64,000 bases of DNA from an uncultured Marinomonas sp. (GCA_947493575.1 CANLRQ010000009.1:53366-117365), one strand, 5' to 3'; numbered from the stretch's first letter, positions 9,755 to 20,320 are shown. Translations and numbers: made by a program. Notes: generated from the letters alone by a model not told the origin.

Positions 9755-10749
9755 TTAGGAAACTTTTTTGAGTTATTGGCCATATCAATGGCGTAATTTA
9801 TAGCAACTTCAAGGCTGCCATGACTTGCCTTTCCGCTACCAGCTAAGTCGAGTGCTGTGCCATGGTCAACGGAAGTACGAATAATGGGTAGGCCTAAGGT
9901 AATATTTACCGCATTGCCGAACCCTTGGTATTTTAACACAGGTAGCCCTTGGTCGTGATACATTGCGAGAACACAATCGCAACTCTCTAAATATTTTGGA
10001 GTAAAAAGCGTGTCTGCGGGTAAGGGGCCCACTAGATCCATGCCTTCTTTTCTTAGAATATTCAACGTAGGTATGATGGTTTCTATTTCTTCGCTGCCTA
10101 GGTGCCCATCCTCTCCAGCATGAGGGTTTAATCCACAAACTAATATTCTGGGTTTTTTAATGGCAAACTTATGAATTAAATCTGTGTTTAGGGCGCGTAT
10201 AACTTCTATCAGACTGTCCTGTGTAATGGCATTAGCAACATCTTTTAGTGGCAAGTGCGTTGTGGCCAATGCAACTCGCAAAGAGGGTGTTGCAAGCATC
10301 ATAACAACTTGGTCTGAGTGGGTAAGTTGCTGGAAAAACTCAGTGTGTCCACTAAAGTGCACCCCAGTGTCACAGAGAACCCCTTTATGGACAGGTGGTG
10401 TGACAATGGCGTCAAATATGCCGTTAACACAACCATCACCTGCCACCTTGAGCGTTTCAAGTACATACGGTGCGTTTAATACCTCTAATTCTCCTGCTAC
10501 CACTTGCTTTGATACATTGAGTGGTAATACATAGATGTTACCGGCGGTATGTTCTGGCAAGGTGTTGATGTCTTCAATAAGATGAATAACAATTGATATG
10601 CCTAGCGCTTTAGCTCTATTCTCCAATAACTCTGGATCAGCTATTACAATTAAACGACCTTTAAAGGGGGTTTGTAATGCGCTAATAATAATATCTGGGC
10701 CGATTCCAGCAGGCTCTCCAGAAGTGATTGCGATAGTGGGTAACGTCAT
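9751..10749 (-). CDS. pdxA: 4-hydroxythreonine-4-phosphate dehydrogenase PdxA
   Basis: NAD-dependent oxidation of 4-phosphohydroxy-L-threonine in the DXP-dependent pyridoxal phosphate pathway. The 332-residue sequence has [13 protein letters not shown] at the N-terminus, the substrate motif GHTEFF, the metal-binding LNPHAGEDG and [12 protein letters not shown]. It lies between surA (17 bp upstream) and rsmA (4-bp overlap), the same order as in E. coli. Confidence 0.97.
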   Translation of the reverse strand: MTLPTIAITSGEPAGIGPDIIISALQTPFKGRLIVIADPELLENRAKALGISIVIHLIEDINTLPEHTAGNIYVLPLNVSKQVVAGELEVLNAPYVLETLKVAGDGCVNGIFDAIVTPPVHKGVLCDTGVHFSGHTEFFQQLTHSDQVVMMLATPSLRVALATTHLPLKDVANAITQDSLIEVIRALNTDLIHKFAIKKPRILVCGLNPHAGEDGHLGSEEIETIIPTLNILRKEGMDLVGPLPADTLFTPKYLESCDCVLAMYHDQGLPVLKYQGFGNAVNITLGLPIIRTSVDHGTALDLAGSGKASHGSLEVAINYAIDMANNSKKFPK

Positions 10750-10766
10750 TATGAGTGCTCTATAAA

Positions 10767-12014
10767 TTATTTAATATCAATAAACGCTTGAGTTTTAAGC
10801 TCGTCAAGCCAGTTGCTCAGGACAAGATCTTGCTTTTGTGCAATAAGCGCATTTTCAGCATTTTCTTTTTTAATTTTGTCGCTTACATCCGCATTACGGC
10901 GGCCATCTACTTGCACGATATGCCAGCCAAAATTACTTCTAAATGGTTGGCTATATTGACCTACAGAGGTTTGATTCATCATTTGTTCAAATTGAGGAAC
11001 CATCGCACCTGATGCGACCCAGTCTAAATCTCCACCTTTGAGTGCTGAACCTTCATCTTCACTGTACTCTTTCGCGAGTTCGGCAAAGTCGGCTCCTTGC
11101 TGTAATTGTTTATAGAGCGTAATGATAAATTCGTGACTTTGTTGAATATCCCTTATTACATTGGGCTTTATTAGGATATGACGCGCTTTTGTTTGCTTCT
11201 GTAATTCGGCATCAGGGACTCTTTTATCGATAAGCCATAATAAATGAAAACCTGCGTTGCTTTGAATTGGGCCGTAAAATGGCCCTTTGCCAGTTGTCAT
11301 TTCTCTTATGAAAAGTGAGGGGAGTTGGTTAAGTGGTCGCCATCCTAAATCTCCTCCGCGAACCGCAGAAGGGCCGTCAGATTGACTAATTGCTAAACGT
11401 ATAAAGTCTTCTTCTGATTGAATATTGCTAGCAATGTCCTGAATTTTATTTTTTGCTTCCAATACATTTTTAGAACGGACTAATAAGTGTCGTAAACGTA
11501 CTTCGTCTTTGGCTTGTGCAAGGCTTTCAGAGGACTCAAGAAAATCATTGATTTCTTGCTCTGTTATTTTAATACGTTCTCTGACAACTTGTTTTTTTAC
11601 ATTTGTCATGAGAATTTCGTTTTCAATTTGAGCCCGGTAGCGATTGTATTCAATTCCTTGTTGTTGTAACACGGTCTTGAAGCCAGATAAATTTGTTCCT
11701 AATTTGGAGGCAACACTTAATATAGCCCGATCAACGTCGGCTTCGTTGACTCGAATGCCAGCTCTATTGGCGTAATTCGCTTGCACAAACTCATCGATCA
11801 TTGAAGTGAGAATTTGTCTTCTTATATCTGCATTATAAGTACCATTGGGGATGCGATCACGAATGATTCTAAAGCGAGTTTCAATATCGCTTTCTAAAAT
11901 GGCTTCAGAGTCAATAATGGCCGCTATACCATCTATTTTTACTGGGGCAGCTATGTTTGTGTTAAACGGCGCTAATAAAAACAAAGTGCCTAAAATAGGA
12001 AGTATTTTTTTCAT
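10767..12014 (-). CDS. surA: Periplasmic chaperone / peptidyl-prolyl isomerase SurA
   Basis: Escorts outer-membrane beta-barrel proteins, including LptD, across the periplasm. The 415-residue protein has a signal peptide ([16 protein letters not shown], cleavage near residue 23). The N-terminal chaperone module is followed by two parvulin domains, starting near RLRHLLV and KARHILI, and a C-terminal helix. It begins two bases after the lptD stop, so the barrel client and its chaperone are co-expressed. Confidence 0.96.
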   Translation of the reverse strand: MKKILPILGTLFLLAPFNTNIAAPVKIDGIAAIIDSEAILESDIETRFRIIRDRIPNGTYNADIRRQILTSMIDEFVQANYANRAGIRVNEADVDRAILSVASKLGTNLSGFKTVLQQQGIEYNRYRAQIENEILMTNVKKQVVRERIKITEQEINDFLESSESLAQAKDEVRLRHLLVRSKNVLEAKNKIQDIASNIQSEEDFIRLAISQSDGPSAVRGGDLGWRPLNQLPSLFIREMTTGKGPFYGPIQSNAGFHLLWLIDKRVPDAELQKQTKARHILIKPNVIRDIQQSHEFIITLYKQLQQGADFAELAKEYSEDEGSALKGGDLDWVASGAMVPQFEQMMNQTSVGQYSQPFRSNFGWHIVQVDGRRNADVSDKIKKENAENALIAQKQDLVLSNWLDELKTQAFIDIK

Positions 12015-12016
12015 AT

Positions 12017-14299
12017 CTAATATCCAGTTTTTCCATCATTCCAGTATTCTGTAGCAATGCTGTCGGTGCTGTTTGCCCCGCCAACGCCACTTAAACTGCG
12101 TAAAATAAATTGTAAATAGATGCCGCTATCGAATTGATTATCGTCATCACGTGATCTTTGGTAGCTAAGAGAAAGCTTTAAACAGCAGTTTTCAAATCCA
12201 AAGCCAGCTATGTTTTTGGTATCTTCTTTTTCTAACCAATCGTATGTATGTTGGTATAGAAAGTGCCAATGATTGTTTAATGGCACAATGGTTTGAAAAT
12301 CAACTTGTTCTAAATCCACATCTCTTGATTTCTTATCAACGGTTTTTAAGTAACTACTTTTAATAACCACTCCATTGTCTGATTTTAGTTTAACCGCAAA
12401 CTGCCCAAGATCTAAAAGATCAATGTTTGGGTCGTAGTTAATATTGGTGGTTACGTTTAAATAATCTGATTCTTTGTATGACAAAAAACCTAAAAGAGAG
12501 CTTGTACTGTTTGTATCAATCTCGCTTACTGAAGTGCCATCTATGTCAATTTCTCTATCATCTAGGTAGAACACTTGACCAAGTTTAAACCCCCACCTCT
12601 CTTGGTTGTTGGAGTCGTATAAATGGCTTTCAATTCCTAGGGTGAATTGTTCTGTATCTCCTATTCGGTCATTGCCGCTAAAGCGTTGGTGGGAAAACGC
12701 ATTGTCATAAAGTAGAGTCGGTTCACTGGTGTCGAAATTAGGAAAGTCGTCTTGATTTTTAAAAGGTGAGTTAAGGTAACTCAGTTTTGGTTCTAGTGTT
12801 TGTCTCCAAGAGTGTGAATCAATTTGAATGTTTCTATCGAACGCGATTTCAGTATCAATAAAATAAGATAAGTGGCTGAGTGATGTTGATCTGTCTGCGC
12901 TGTTGACGTAATCGTGTAGTTTGTAGGAACGGTATTGTTGTAACACGCCCGGAGAGAACTTTCCCCATTGATTTTGTAAATTAAATGAAAGTGTTTGGTT
13001 TAGCACTGATCGTTGGCCATCTACCTCACTTTCATCTGGATCATAAAAATCTGTGTACTGTGCGTCCGGTTTGAAATCAAAATAAGTGTTTGAATAACGA
13101 TAAGATGCTTCTAAACGTGGTCGCCATTCAAATGGTTGATCATCGCTTATAAGTGGTGTTTGATAGGTCTTTATCGCCGCTTTACTATTAAAGTTTCCAT
13201 GTTTGAAATTTAAATAGGCTTGTCTTTCATAATGGTCTTTGTCTTCTAAAGTAATATTCGTTTGGCTTGGAAAACTGTCATCTGAGTCAAGGTGTTCGAA
13301 AAGAACGCCTGCTTGCATATATTCATTTAATGTTTGGGTAGAGGTGAGTTTTCTAGCGCTTTGATGGCCTTTGTTTTGATCAGAAAAGTGCGTTTCCTCA
13401 AATTGAGTCAATCCTCTTTTTGATAAATGCCTGAATTCGATATCCAGCCCTTCACCTTCATTTTGTATTAGGTGGGGCGTAATAGTTGCGTCATATGCGG
13501 GTGCAATATTCCAATAAAAAGGCGCAGATAAGCCAATACCTTTATCATTTGAATAGCTAACGCTTGGAAATAAAAATCCAGTGTGTCTATTACTGTCTAT
13601 AGGAAAACGCAGCCAAGGCAAATAAAATACAGAATGGTCGAACACTTTAATTTGCACGTGTTTTGCCGTTCCGAAGCCGCTGATGGTATTCAATAATATA
13701 GAGGAACCATGTAATTTCCAGCTACCATTTCCTGGTTCACAAGTTGTGTAAAATCCCTCTTCTATAAAAATGAGTCCTTGAGCATCTTTTGACAAGGACT
13801 GTGCTTGACCTCTTGCGCCAGTTTTGTGACGTAAAAACTGAGCTTCATCAAATTGAGTCGTTAGATTTGATTCTGGGTCTGCTAAAAAGGTTTTTTGACT
13901 GCGTATTAATTGCCCTTTTGAACGTAGCTCAACTGCACCTTCAGCTTGATAGAACTTCCCAGGTTTGCCTTGAATACTGTCAGCTGTTAAAGACTGACGG
14001 GGCTGAATTAGCTGTGCGCCACCTTCTAAAAATAAAGTGCCGTCAGGTGTTTTGTAAATAAGGTCCGCATTTAAGTGAGTATTACCACTTTCACTTGCTT
14101 GCCAAGCATCAATATAATCACCATGGCAATATTGATTGACGCTTAATCTCTGTTGAGGTGTCAACGCTTCGTTTGGTAACCAATCCCATTCTGTTGCATT
14201 TGCCTGAGGTATAATGAAAAGACCATGAAAAATTAGCGTATAGGTAGGAAAAAATCGCCCTAAGCGCGTTATACTTGTGTTCCGAGGTAAATATCCCAT
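12017..14299 (-). CDS. lptD: LPS-assembly outer-membrane protein LptD
   Basis: Outer-membrane beta-barrel that, with LptE, inserts lipopolysaccharide into the outer leaflet. The 760-residue precursor has a signal peptide ending near PQANA, a periplasmic OstA jellyroll (about residues 70-185) and a long barrel rich in Y, F, W, D and S. The four cysteines of the family are all present: C58, C187 and the adjacent pair C705-C706, which form the long-range disulfides needed for function in E. coli. It heads the minus-strand operon. No good ribosome-binding site precedes the chosen ATG at 14299, so the exact start is open. Confidence 0.95.
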   Translation of the reverse strand: MGYLPRNTSITRLGRFFPTYTLIFHGLFIIPQANATEWDWLPNEALTPQQRLSVNQYCHGDYIDAWQASESGNTHLNADLIYKTPDGTLFLEGGAQLIQPRQSLTADSIQGKPGKFYQAEGAVELRSKGQLIRSQKTFLADPESNLTTQFDEAQFLRHKTGARGQAQSLSKDAQGLIFIEEGFYTTCEPGNGSWKLHGSSILLNTISGFGTAKHVQIKVFDHSVFYLPWLRFPIDSNRHTGFLFPSVSYSNDKGIGLSAPFYWNIAPAYDATITPHLIQNEGEGLDIEFRHLSKRGLTQFEETHFSDQNKGHQSARKLTSTQTLNEYMQAGVLFEHLDSDDSFPSQTNITLEDKDHYERQAYLNFKHGNFNSKAAIKTYQTPLISDDQPFEWRPRLEASYRYSNTYFDFKPDAQYTDFYDPDESEVDGQRSVLNQTLSFNLQNQWGKFSPGVLQQYRSYKLHDYVNSADRSTSLSHLSYFIDTEIAFDRNIQIDSHSWRQTLEPKLSYLNSPFKNQDDFPNFDTSEPTLLYDNAFSHQRFSGNDRIGDTEQFTLGIESHLYDSNNQERWGFKLGQVFYLDDREIDIDGTSVSEIDTNSTSSLLGFLSYKESDYLNVTTNINYDPNIDLLDLGQFAVKLKSDNGVVIKSSYLKTVDKKSRDVDLEQVDFQTIVPLNNHWHFLYQHTYDWLEKEDTKNIAGFGFENCCLKLSLSYQRSRDDDNQFDSGIYLQFILRSLSGVGGANSTDSIATEYWNDGKTGY

Positions 14300-14389
14300 T
14301 AATGGTGTCTTTCCCTTTTGGGTTTCAAATAGCTAAATGATAATCTAACCGAGCCTGTGGGGGCTACAGATTACTGGAGAAATTTTATA

Positions 14390-15178
14390 ATGTGGAAAAT
14401 AGTTGGCGCGGTGTTGGGGTATTTATGGCTTGGCGTGTTTGGCTTGTTTCTTGGGCTTTTTATTGGTCATGGGGTTGATCGCGCACGTAGACCATTACTA
14501 TTTCATACAAAAGCAGGTCGAGAGAATCTAAAACGACAACAAACGGTATTCTTTCAAACTTTATTCCTCTTAATGGGGCGTTTAGCTAAAGCTGATGGTC
14601 ATGTCTCTAGTACCGAAATTCAAATTGCTGAAGCAATTATGCAGCGAATGGGGTTACCTCCAGAAGCACAACAAGAAGCAAAGCGACTCTTTAATGAAGG
14701 TAAATCCGCAAATTTTGATCTAGTTGGGGTATTAAACCATTTCCAACAAATCATCGGCCCTCGAAGTATTCTAGCTAGGCAATTAATAGAAGTGTTGCTG
14801 GTTTCGGCTTACGCGGACGGTCATTTTAGTGTTGAAGAAAAATCGTTTGTTTCTCAAGTTTGTGCTCATTTGGGGATTAGTGTTGCAGAATTTGAAGCCT
14901 TGCATATCCAAATAAAACAACAGGCTCAATTTAATCAAGGCAGAGCTGGGGCACAATCTAACCCAGAAGAATTATTGAAATCGGCTTATGAGGCTCTTGG
15001 GGTAACGCCAGATATGAGCGATGGCGACATTAAAAAGGCGTATCGTAAATTAATGAGCCAAAATCACCCCGATAAGTTGGCTGCGCAAGGGTTACCAGAA
15101 GAAATGTTAACCATTGCGAAGGAAAGGACTCAAGAAATACAGTCTGCATACGAGTTGATTAAAAAAGAGCGGAAATAA
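14390..15178 (+). CDS. djlA: Membrane-anchored DnaJ-like co-chaperone DjlA
   Basis: Co-chaperone for DnaK, tied to envelope stress and capsule regulation (Rcs) in E. coli. The ATG at 14390 is preferred over an upstream GTG at 14357 because GGAGA stands nine bases before it. The 262-residue product begins with one membrane segment (residues 1-25, LGYLWLGVFGLFLGLFIGH). It continues with a TerB-like helical domain (about 50-150) and ends in a J domain with NHPDK. It is divergent from lptD, a conserved neighbourhood. A MITE copy begins 6 bp after the stop codon. Confidence 0.93.
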   Translation: MWKIVGAVLGYLWLGVFGLFLGLFIGHGVDRARRPLLFHTKAGRENLKRQQTVFFQTLFLLMGRLAKADGHVSSTEIQIAEAIMQRMGLPPEAQQEAKRLFNEGKSANFDLVGVLNHFQQIIGPRSILARQLIEVLLVSAYADGHFSVEEKSFVSQVCAHLGISVAEFEALHIQIKQQAQFNQGRAGAQSNPEELLKSAYEALGVTPDMSDGDIKKAYRKLMSQNHPDKLAAQGLPEEMLTIAKERTQEIQSAYELIKKERK

Positions 15179-15183
15179 TAGAC

Positions 15184-15261
15184 TGAGACCTTTGCACGAC
15201 TATTGCGCTTTTTTAAAAAGACTCGTCTTATCATCGCTCATGACTTAGTGCAAAGGTTTCA
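15184..15261. repeat. MITE-like repeat copy A (78 bp, GAC target duplication)
   Basis: Terminal inverted repeats TGAGACCTTTGCAC and the complement of GTGCAAAGGTTTCA bound a 78-bp unit. It is flanked directly by GAC at 15181-15183 and 15262-15264. The interior module AGTCATGAGCGATGATAAG (read on the minus strand, allowing mismatch) recurs in copy B. It carries no coding capacity and can fold into one long hairpin, so it may also end djlA or DUF3530 transcripts. Confidence 0.8.
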
Positions 15262-15285
15262 GACTCTTCAGTGAAGGCCCTATTG

Positions 15286-16284
15286 TTATTGAATAGGATC
15301 TTCACTGAACAGCCCTTTTTCAATTTTTGGTAAGGGTCTGGTTTGTTGCATTTGATGGGTGTTTTGTTTTAAAAATCCCCACACACGTTGTGTCAATCGT
15401 TTTTCACCTATCGTACCGTAACGTCTATCCGGTGGCGCTTTTACTTGGATATAAGCATCTGAAGTGGATAATCTTTTTCTAGAGGCGCCAATACGATATT
15501 GAGCGGCGTTGTATTGCTTTATATTAGTATTGAAATAATAGTCTAAAACAGGCAGGCGGAGTGACTCAATAAGGTTAGCCAATTCAAAATCTGTAAAAGG
15601 CGGTGGTGTAAAAGGGTCAATTAATACTAAGGCGCTGCTGCCTATTCCTTGATCAATTACATACTTAAGCGCGTAAGCGGCACCTGTCCCATGGCCCAAA
15701 AAAGCGATTCTTCGATAACCTTTATCGCTTAAATGCTCCCTAGCCTGATCCATACGGTTATAGACGGCTTCTTCATTGGGCAAGGACTTGTCTTCTTCCG
15801 CTTCTGCTTGAACTGTGTCTGCTTCTTGTGAGTTACTGATTGTAGGTAACGTGGGGAGATCAAATCGTTTAGTTGTATCTGGCACTTCAATTGAGAGTGT
15901 GCACCAACTGTTTTCAACTAACTTGTTGCGTATTGGGCCGATGACTTGAGGCCAATCAGGGTGTTCATTGTCTCCGTGTATCAGCAAAATACACCCTTGA
16001 GGATCTCCCGTCATTGACTCTCTAAATAATGCTAGAAAACGATCATTGGGGGATTCAATCATTTCAACTTCATGGGGCCGGTTAATTGAAATGGCTTCAA
16101 TTAGTGCTTTTATACGTAATTCTTGAGGGCCGAGTAAGGGAATGGCTTCCCGTGCATCAGAAGAAGATGGTGTTGCTGAAGGTGGAGTAGGTGCATCTTC
16201 ATCATCCTCGGCGAAAAGAGCGCAAGAGCTGCCTACTAATAAAAGTATCGAGAGAAAAAAGCTGACTTTTTTAATCGTTATCAT
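15286..16284 (-). CDS. DUF3530 family alpha/beta-hydrolase-like exported protein
   Basis: A 332-residue predicted periplasmic protein. A signal peptide (MITIKKVSFFLSILLLVGSS, cleavage near CALFA) precedes an acidic, proline-rich spacer (residues 26-45) and an alpha/beta-hydrolase-like core. The nucleophile-elbow position reads GHGTG, so the usual serine is replaced by glycine. I recall this as typical of DUF3530, which suggests a non-canonical or non-catalytic role; no substrate is known to me. It is divergent from rpe and convergent with djlA. Family call is from recognition only. Confidence 0.75.
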   Translation of the reverse strand: MITIKKVSFFLSILLLVGSSCALFAEDDEDAPTPPSATPSSSDAREAIPLLGPQELRIKALIEAISINRPHEVEMIESPNDRFLALFRESMTGDPQGCILLIHGDNEHPDWPQVIGPIRNKLVENSWCTLSIEVPDTTKRFDLPTLPTISNSQEADTVQAEAEEDKSLPNEEAVYNRMDQAREHLSDKGYRRIAFLGHGTGAAYALKYVIDQGIGSSALVLIDPFTPPPFTDFELANLIESLRLPVLDYYFNTNIKQYNAAQYRIGASRKRLSTSDAYIQVKAPPDRRYGTIGEKRLTQRVWGFLKQNTHQMQQTRPLPKIEKGLFSEDPIQ

Positions 16285-16355
16285 AAATACTTATCTTATC
16301 TGCTTTGTTAGAATGAGATCTACTTTCTTAGCCCTAATTGATTTCGGAGTTCACT

Positions 16356-17030
16356 ATGAATGATTTTATCATTGCACCTTCTATTTTGGCTGCTGATTTT
16401 GCTCGACTTGGAGAAGAAGTTGAACAAGTACTCGCAGCCGGAGCAGATATTATCCATTTTGATGTAATGGACAATCATTATGTACCCAATTTAACGATTG
16501 GACCTATGGTCTGTAAAGCGCTTCGTAAACATGGTGTGACGGCAGAGATAGATGTTCACTTAATGGTAAAGCCTGTTGAACGTATGATAGTAGACTTTGC
16601 AGCGGCTGGAGCAAGTTATATTACGTTTCACCCAGAAGCCACTGAACACATAGATCGTTCATTGCAGTTGGTCAAAGAGAGTGGTTGTAAAGCTGGATTA
16701 GTGTTTAACCCTGCCACGCCATTGCATCATATGAAACATGTTATGGATAAACTGGATATGGTGATGTTGATGTCGGTCAACCCAGGTTTTGGCGGACAGA
16801 AGTTCATTCCTGAAACATTAGAAAAGTTGAAAGAAGCCCGAGCGATGATTGATGCCAGTGGTTATAACATTCGTCTGGAGGTCGATGGTGGTGTGACACA
16901 GGATAATATCGCAGAAATTGCTCAAGCAGGTGCTGATACTTTTGTAGCTGGGTCTGCGATTTTTGGTAAACCTGATTACAAAGAAGCAATTGATGGTATG
17001 CGTGCTGCATTGAAAACGGTTAAAGCATGA
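16356..17030 (+). CDS. rpe: Ribulose-phosphate 3-epimerase
   Basis: Interconverts ribulose-5-phosphate and xylulose-5-phosphate in the pentose phosphate pathway. The start at 16356 is chosen because CGGAG precedes it at good distance and the 224-residue product ([14 protein letters not shown]) matches the family length. Motifs are [10 protein letters not shown], the metal-binding [16 protein letters not shown] and EVDGGV. It overlaps gph by four bases; rpe-gph linkage is common in gammaproteobacteria. Confidence 0.97.
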   Translation: MNDFIIAPSILAADFARLGEEVEQVLAAGADIIHFDVMDNHYVPNLTIGPMVCKALRKHGVTAEIDVHLMVKPVERMIVDFAAAGASYITFHPEATEHIDRSLQLVKESGCKAGLVFNPATPLHHMKHVMDKLDMVMLMSVNPGFGGQKFIPETLEKLKEARAMIDASGYNIRLEVDGGVTQDNIAEIAQAGADTFVAGSAIFGKPDYKEAIDGMRAALKTVKA

Positions 17031-17707
17031 GAACACCAAGAAAACTAGAACAATGGTTTGATGGATGGCCAGAATTAGTTTGTATCGATCTAGATGGAAC
17101 CTTAGTAGACAGCGTTCCTGATTTAGCGCAAGCAATGGATCATGCACTGATAAATGCTGGTGCAGCCGCCGCTGGAGAAGAACGAGTAAGGACATGGGTA
17201 GGCTTTGGAGCCGCTAAACTGGTTGAACAAGCGATGCAATGGGCAAATGTATCAAGTGATTTAACCGAGCAATGCTATCGTGATTTTTTGTTGTATTATC
17301 GAGATAATTTAACAGCAAAAACCACCTTATATCCAAACGTTATTCAATTGTTAAAGGCCTTTAAACGAGCGGGTGTGCCTATGGCTCTTGTAACGAATAA
17401 GCCAAGTGTCTTTATTGCTCCTATACTGTCTCACTTTGAAATTAGTGATTATTTTTCTTGGTTGATAGGTGGGGATACATTGGAAGAAAAGAAGCCTTCC
17501 CCTATGCCATTACTTCACTGTTGTGAAACTTTAGAGGCAGAACCAGAAAACTGTCTTATGATTGGTGATTCTATTACCGACCATAGGGCAGCTAAAGCGG
17601 CAGGCTTTAAAAGCATGTTGCTAACTTATGGTTATCATCAAGGTGTTGACTTGCCATCTTTAGGGGCGGATTTAATTGCGGATGATTTAACCGAGCTGTT
17701 TATCTGA
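17027..17707 (+). CDS. gph: Phosphoglycolate phosphatase (HAD family)
   Basis: Removes phosphate from 2-phosphoglycolate made during DNA repair. The 226-residue HAD hydrolase has the catalytic DLDGTLVDS motif, a helical cap domain, the motif II serine/threonine in LVTNKPS and the acidic motif MIGDSITD. Translation is coupled to rpe through an ATGA overlap. In Pseudomonas the next genes would be trpE and trpG; here transcription stops at a terminator instead. Confidence 0.95.
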   Translation: MRTPRKLEQWFDGWPELVCIDLDGTLVDSVPDLAQAMDHALINAGAAAAGEERVRTWVGFGAAKLVEQAMQWANVSSDLTEQCYRDFLLYYRDNLTAKTTLYPNVIQLLKAFKRAGVPMALVTNKPSVFIAPILSHFEISDYFSWLIGGDTLEEKKPSPMPLLHCCETLEAEPENCLMIGDSITDHRAAKAAGFKSMLLTYGYHQGVDLPSLGADLIADDLTELFI

Positions 17708-17738
17708 TGTTACATAAAAAAAGGTCTTGATGAATAGT

Positions 17739-17784
17739 AAGCACCCTATTGTTGAATGTTGAATGTTGAATGGGGTGCTTTTTT
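17739..17784 (+). terminator. Intrinsic terminator after gph with a triplicated heptamer in its loop
   Basis: The stem AAGCACCC/GGGTGCTT (17739-17746 and 17773-17780) is followed by a T run. The loop contains three tandem copies of TGTTGAA (17750-17770). It lies between convergent gph and the mechanosensitive channel gene. Confidence 0.88.
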
Positions 17785-17794
17785 ATTTTCTGGT

Positions 17795-18892
17795 TTATTG
17801 TGGTTTTACTGGATCATCGTTGGGTGCTATGTGAAGTGTTTGTGTTGGGAAAGCGACTTCTGCTCCATGATGGGTGACAATATCCAGAATGCGTAATAAC
17901 ACGTCTTGTTTGACCTCGTGATAATGAATCCAATTAACTGTTTTGGTGAAGGTATAAACAAAGAAATCTAAGGAAGATGCGTTAAACTGATTGAAGTTAA
18001 CAATCAATGTTTGGGTCTCATCGATTTCTTCATGTTCTTGCAGCATGGTTTTCACATCTTGAATAATTAACGATATTTTTGCTGCGTCATCGTATCGAAT
18101 TCCAATGGTTTCATAGATACGACGGTGAGTCATTCGAGAGGGGTTTTCAACTGAAATGACTGAAAATGTGGAGTTGGGAACATAAAGAGGGCGCTTATCA
18201 AAGGTTCTGATACGAGTTTGCCTCCAACCAATATTTTCAACCGTACCTTCAATTTCTTTATCGGGTGATCGAACCCAATCACCCACTGAAAAGGGACGGT
18301 CTAAATACACCATTAAGCCACCAAAAAAGTTTGCTAATAAGTCTTTGGCGGCAAAACCTACGGCAATACCACCAACTCCGCCAAAAGCGAGTACACCTGA
18401 AACACTGTAACCAAGAGTTTGTAAGATAACGAGTAAACTAGTGATGATAATGGAGACTCTAAGCAGCTTGCTGATGGCTGAAGCTGTGGTCAAATCCATT
18501 GGTTTTTTTACTTTTTCTGGTGAAACTAGAATGCGTTCGCTATTTTTTACTAACCGATTAACAAACCAAGTAATTAACGCAATAAAGCCAATTTGACGAA
18601 TATTATCAATAGCATTGATTGCCTGTGGTGCGAGCTCTTCTTCGGAAATTTCAGCGGCTAAGGCAAAACCTATTAGCCAAATACAGGTGGTAATAGGCTT
18701 ATGGGCTGCATTGATAAGAGCGTTATCCCAATGTGTTGAGGTGCGTTCGAGCTGTTTGTCTAGACGAATAAATACTCTATTAATCAAAAAATTCAGAATT
18801 AAAGTAATAGAAACAATGAAAAAAACCTTGGTTACCCAGTTGATTTCAGTTTCTCCAAGGCCAATTAATTCTTGTAGATATTCCCACGTCAT
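17795..18892 (-). CDS. MscS-family mechanosensitive ion channel
   Basis: A 365-residue inner-membrane channel that opens under hypo-osmotic membrane tension. N-terminal hydrophobic segments lie near residues 20-40, 68-90 and 97-112. They are followed by the pore-lining helix rich in Gly and Ala (GGVGGIAVGFAAKDLLANF) and the MscS beta domain with VGDWV and the YVPNS segment. The cytoplasmic C-terminal cage is complete. The size and the extra N-terminal helices are closer to YnaI/YbdG-type channels than to E. coli MscS. It follows mgtE after 43 bp and may be cotranscribed. Confidence 0.92.
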   Translation of the reverse strand: MTWEYLQELIGLGETEINWVTKVFFIVSITLILNFLINRVFIRLDKQLERTSTHWDNALINAAHKPITTCIWLIGFALAAEISEEELAPQAINAIDNIRQIGFIALITWFVNRLVKNSERILVSPEKVKKPMDLTTASAISKLLRVSIIITSLLVILQTLGYSVSGVLAFGGVGGIAVGFAAKDLLANFFGGLMVYLDRPFSVGDWVRSPDKEIEGTVENIGWRQTRIRTFDKRPLYVPNSTFSVISVENPSRMTHRRIYETIGIRYDDAAKISLIIQDVKTMLQEHEEIDETQTLIVNFNQFNASSLDFFVYTFTKTVNWIHYHEVKQDVLLRILDIVTHHGAEVAFPTQTLHIAPNDDPVKPQ

Positions 18893-18935
18893 TTCATGTG
18901 TCTCAAAAAGTATGATTGTTTTGTTGTGTGTAAAA

Positions 18936-20267
18936 TTAAAGCAGCAGCAATGTTCCTAAACCGAGAAATGCGACAAAGCCAACAATATCGGTAACGGTTG
19001 TTAGAATAACAGAACCTGATAAAGCTGGGTCAATATTCAGTTTGTCTAATAGCACAGGTATTAATACCCCAGAAAGAGCGGCAACGATAATATTGGCGAT
19101 AATTGCTAAGCCAATTACGATACCAAGAACGAAGCTCTCGAACCACCATGCTGAAATAAAGCCAATAACAAGGGCCCAGACAATACCATTTAATCCGCCA
19201 ACCCTTAATTCTTTGTTTAGTAATGAAAGTAAATTGCTGCGAGTAATTTGACCAAGAGCTAACCCCCGTACTATTAATGTTAATGTTTGGCTGCCAGCAA
19301 TTCCCCCCATGGACGCAACAACAGGCATAAGTACTGCGAGTGCCACAACTTGCTGCAATGTGGCTTCAAACAATCCAATAAAAGCAGATGCGAGGAAGGC
19401 GGTTAATAAATTTAAGCCTAGCCATAATCCACGAGTGCGGGCGCTTCGTTTTACAGGGGCAAAGAGGTCTGATTCTTCATTTAGACCAGCGGTTGACATG
19501 AGTTGGCCTTCAGAAGTTTCTCTTAATACTTCCATAGCAGACCCAATATCAAAGCGACCTAATAGGGTCTGGTTTTCATCAATAATCGGTAAGGCAATGT
19601 AGCCTGATCTTTCAACCGCTTCGGCGCTTTGTACAACATCGGTGGAGGCAACCAAAGATGGATAATCTTCAATCATCAGTTCTGAGATATTGATATGAGG
19701 CTGAGCGGCAATTAAGCTATGGAATTTTACACAGCCAGTCCAGCGCCCTGTGCGATTGACTAAATAAATCACATCACTGTATTCTGCTATGTCTTTTTTT
19801 AACAACCTTAATGCTTCTGACACACGAATATTTTGGGATGCGATAAGAATATCGTGATTTATCCAATGGCCAACCTCGTCGTCGTCATAGGTGCTGGCTT
19901 GCTGGTAGTATTCTTGCTGTTTTTTGCTCATGCGCTTCAGCGCAATGTCTACCAGTTTATCGGGTAGGGTATCATCTATTTCTAGTAGGTCGTCCGCTTC
20001 CATTTCTTTGAAAAGAAGCTCAATATGTTCTTCGCTTAATTCTCGCAGAATCAGCTTTCTCGCTTCTCCGCGTAATTCAACAAAGATTTCTAATCTATCT
20101 TCTTCTTTAATTGTGTCCCAAACCTGCATACGTTGATCAAGAGGTAGGGACTCTAACGCCAGAGCAACTTCTTCTGGCTCTAGGTCTGAAATGGCTCGAT
20201 TGATGTCTTTTTTTGATAAATCTTCATCAATGAGAGTGTCAACCAATTCGGCAATATTATTTTGCAT
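18936..20267 (-). CDS. mgtE: Magnesium transporter MgtE
   Basis: Mg2+ channel gated by intracellular Mg2+. The ATG at 20267 is chosen because GAGGAG precedes it and the 443-residue product (MQNNIAELVDTL) has the family length. A longer frame up to 20405 runs into a MITE and is not believable. The order is an acidic MgtE_N helical domain (about 10-120), paired CBS domains (about 125-250) and five membrane segments (from about residue 285). The latter include the MPVVASMGGIAGSQ pore motif. Confidence 0.94.
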   Translation of the reverse strand: MQNNIAELVDTLIDEDLSKKDINRAISDLEPEEVALALESLPLDQRMQVWDTIKEEDRLEIFVELRGEARKLILRELSEEHIELLFKEMEADDLLEIDDTLPDKLVDIALKRMSKKQQEYYQQASTYDDDEVGHWINHDILIASQNIRVSEALRLLKKDIAEYSDVIYLVNRTGRWTGCVKFHSLIAAQPHINISELMIEDYPSLVASTDVVQSAEAVERSGYIALPIIDENQTLLGRFDIGSAMEVLRETSEGQLMSTAGLNEESDLFAPVKRSARTRGLWLGLNLLTAFLASAFIGLFEATLQQVVALAVLMPVVASMGGIAGSQTLTLIVRGLALGQITRSNLLSLLNKELRVGGLNGIVWALVIGFISAWWFESFVLGIVIGLAIIANIIVAALSGVLIPVLLDKLNIDPALSGSVILTTVTDIVGFVAFLGLGTLLLL

Positions 20268-20320
20268 AGTTTTGCTCCTCATGAATGAATCGTAAAGAAA
20301 TACATCACTCAATCGTAGAG

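Noticed and set aside
9866..10138. Minus-strand frame of 90 codons inside pdxA
   Set aside because: Overlaps the certain pdxA coding region in another frame and has no recognisable motif.
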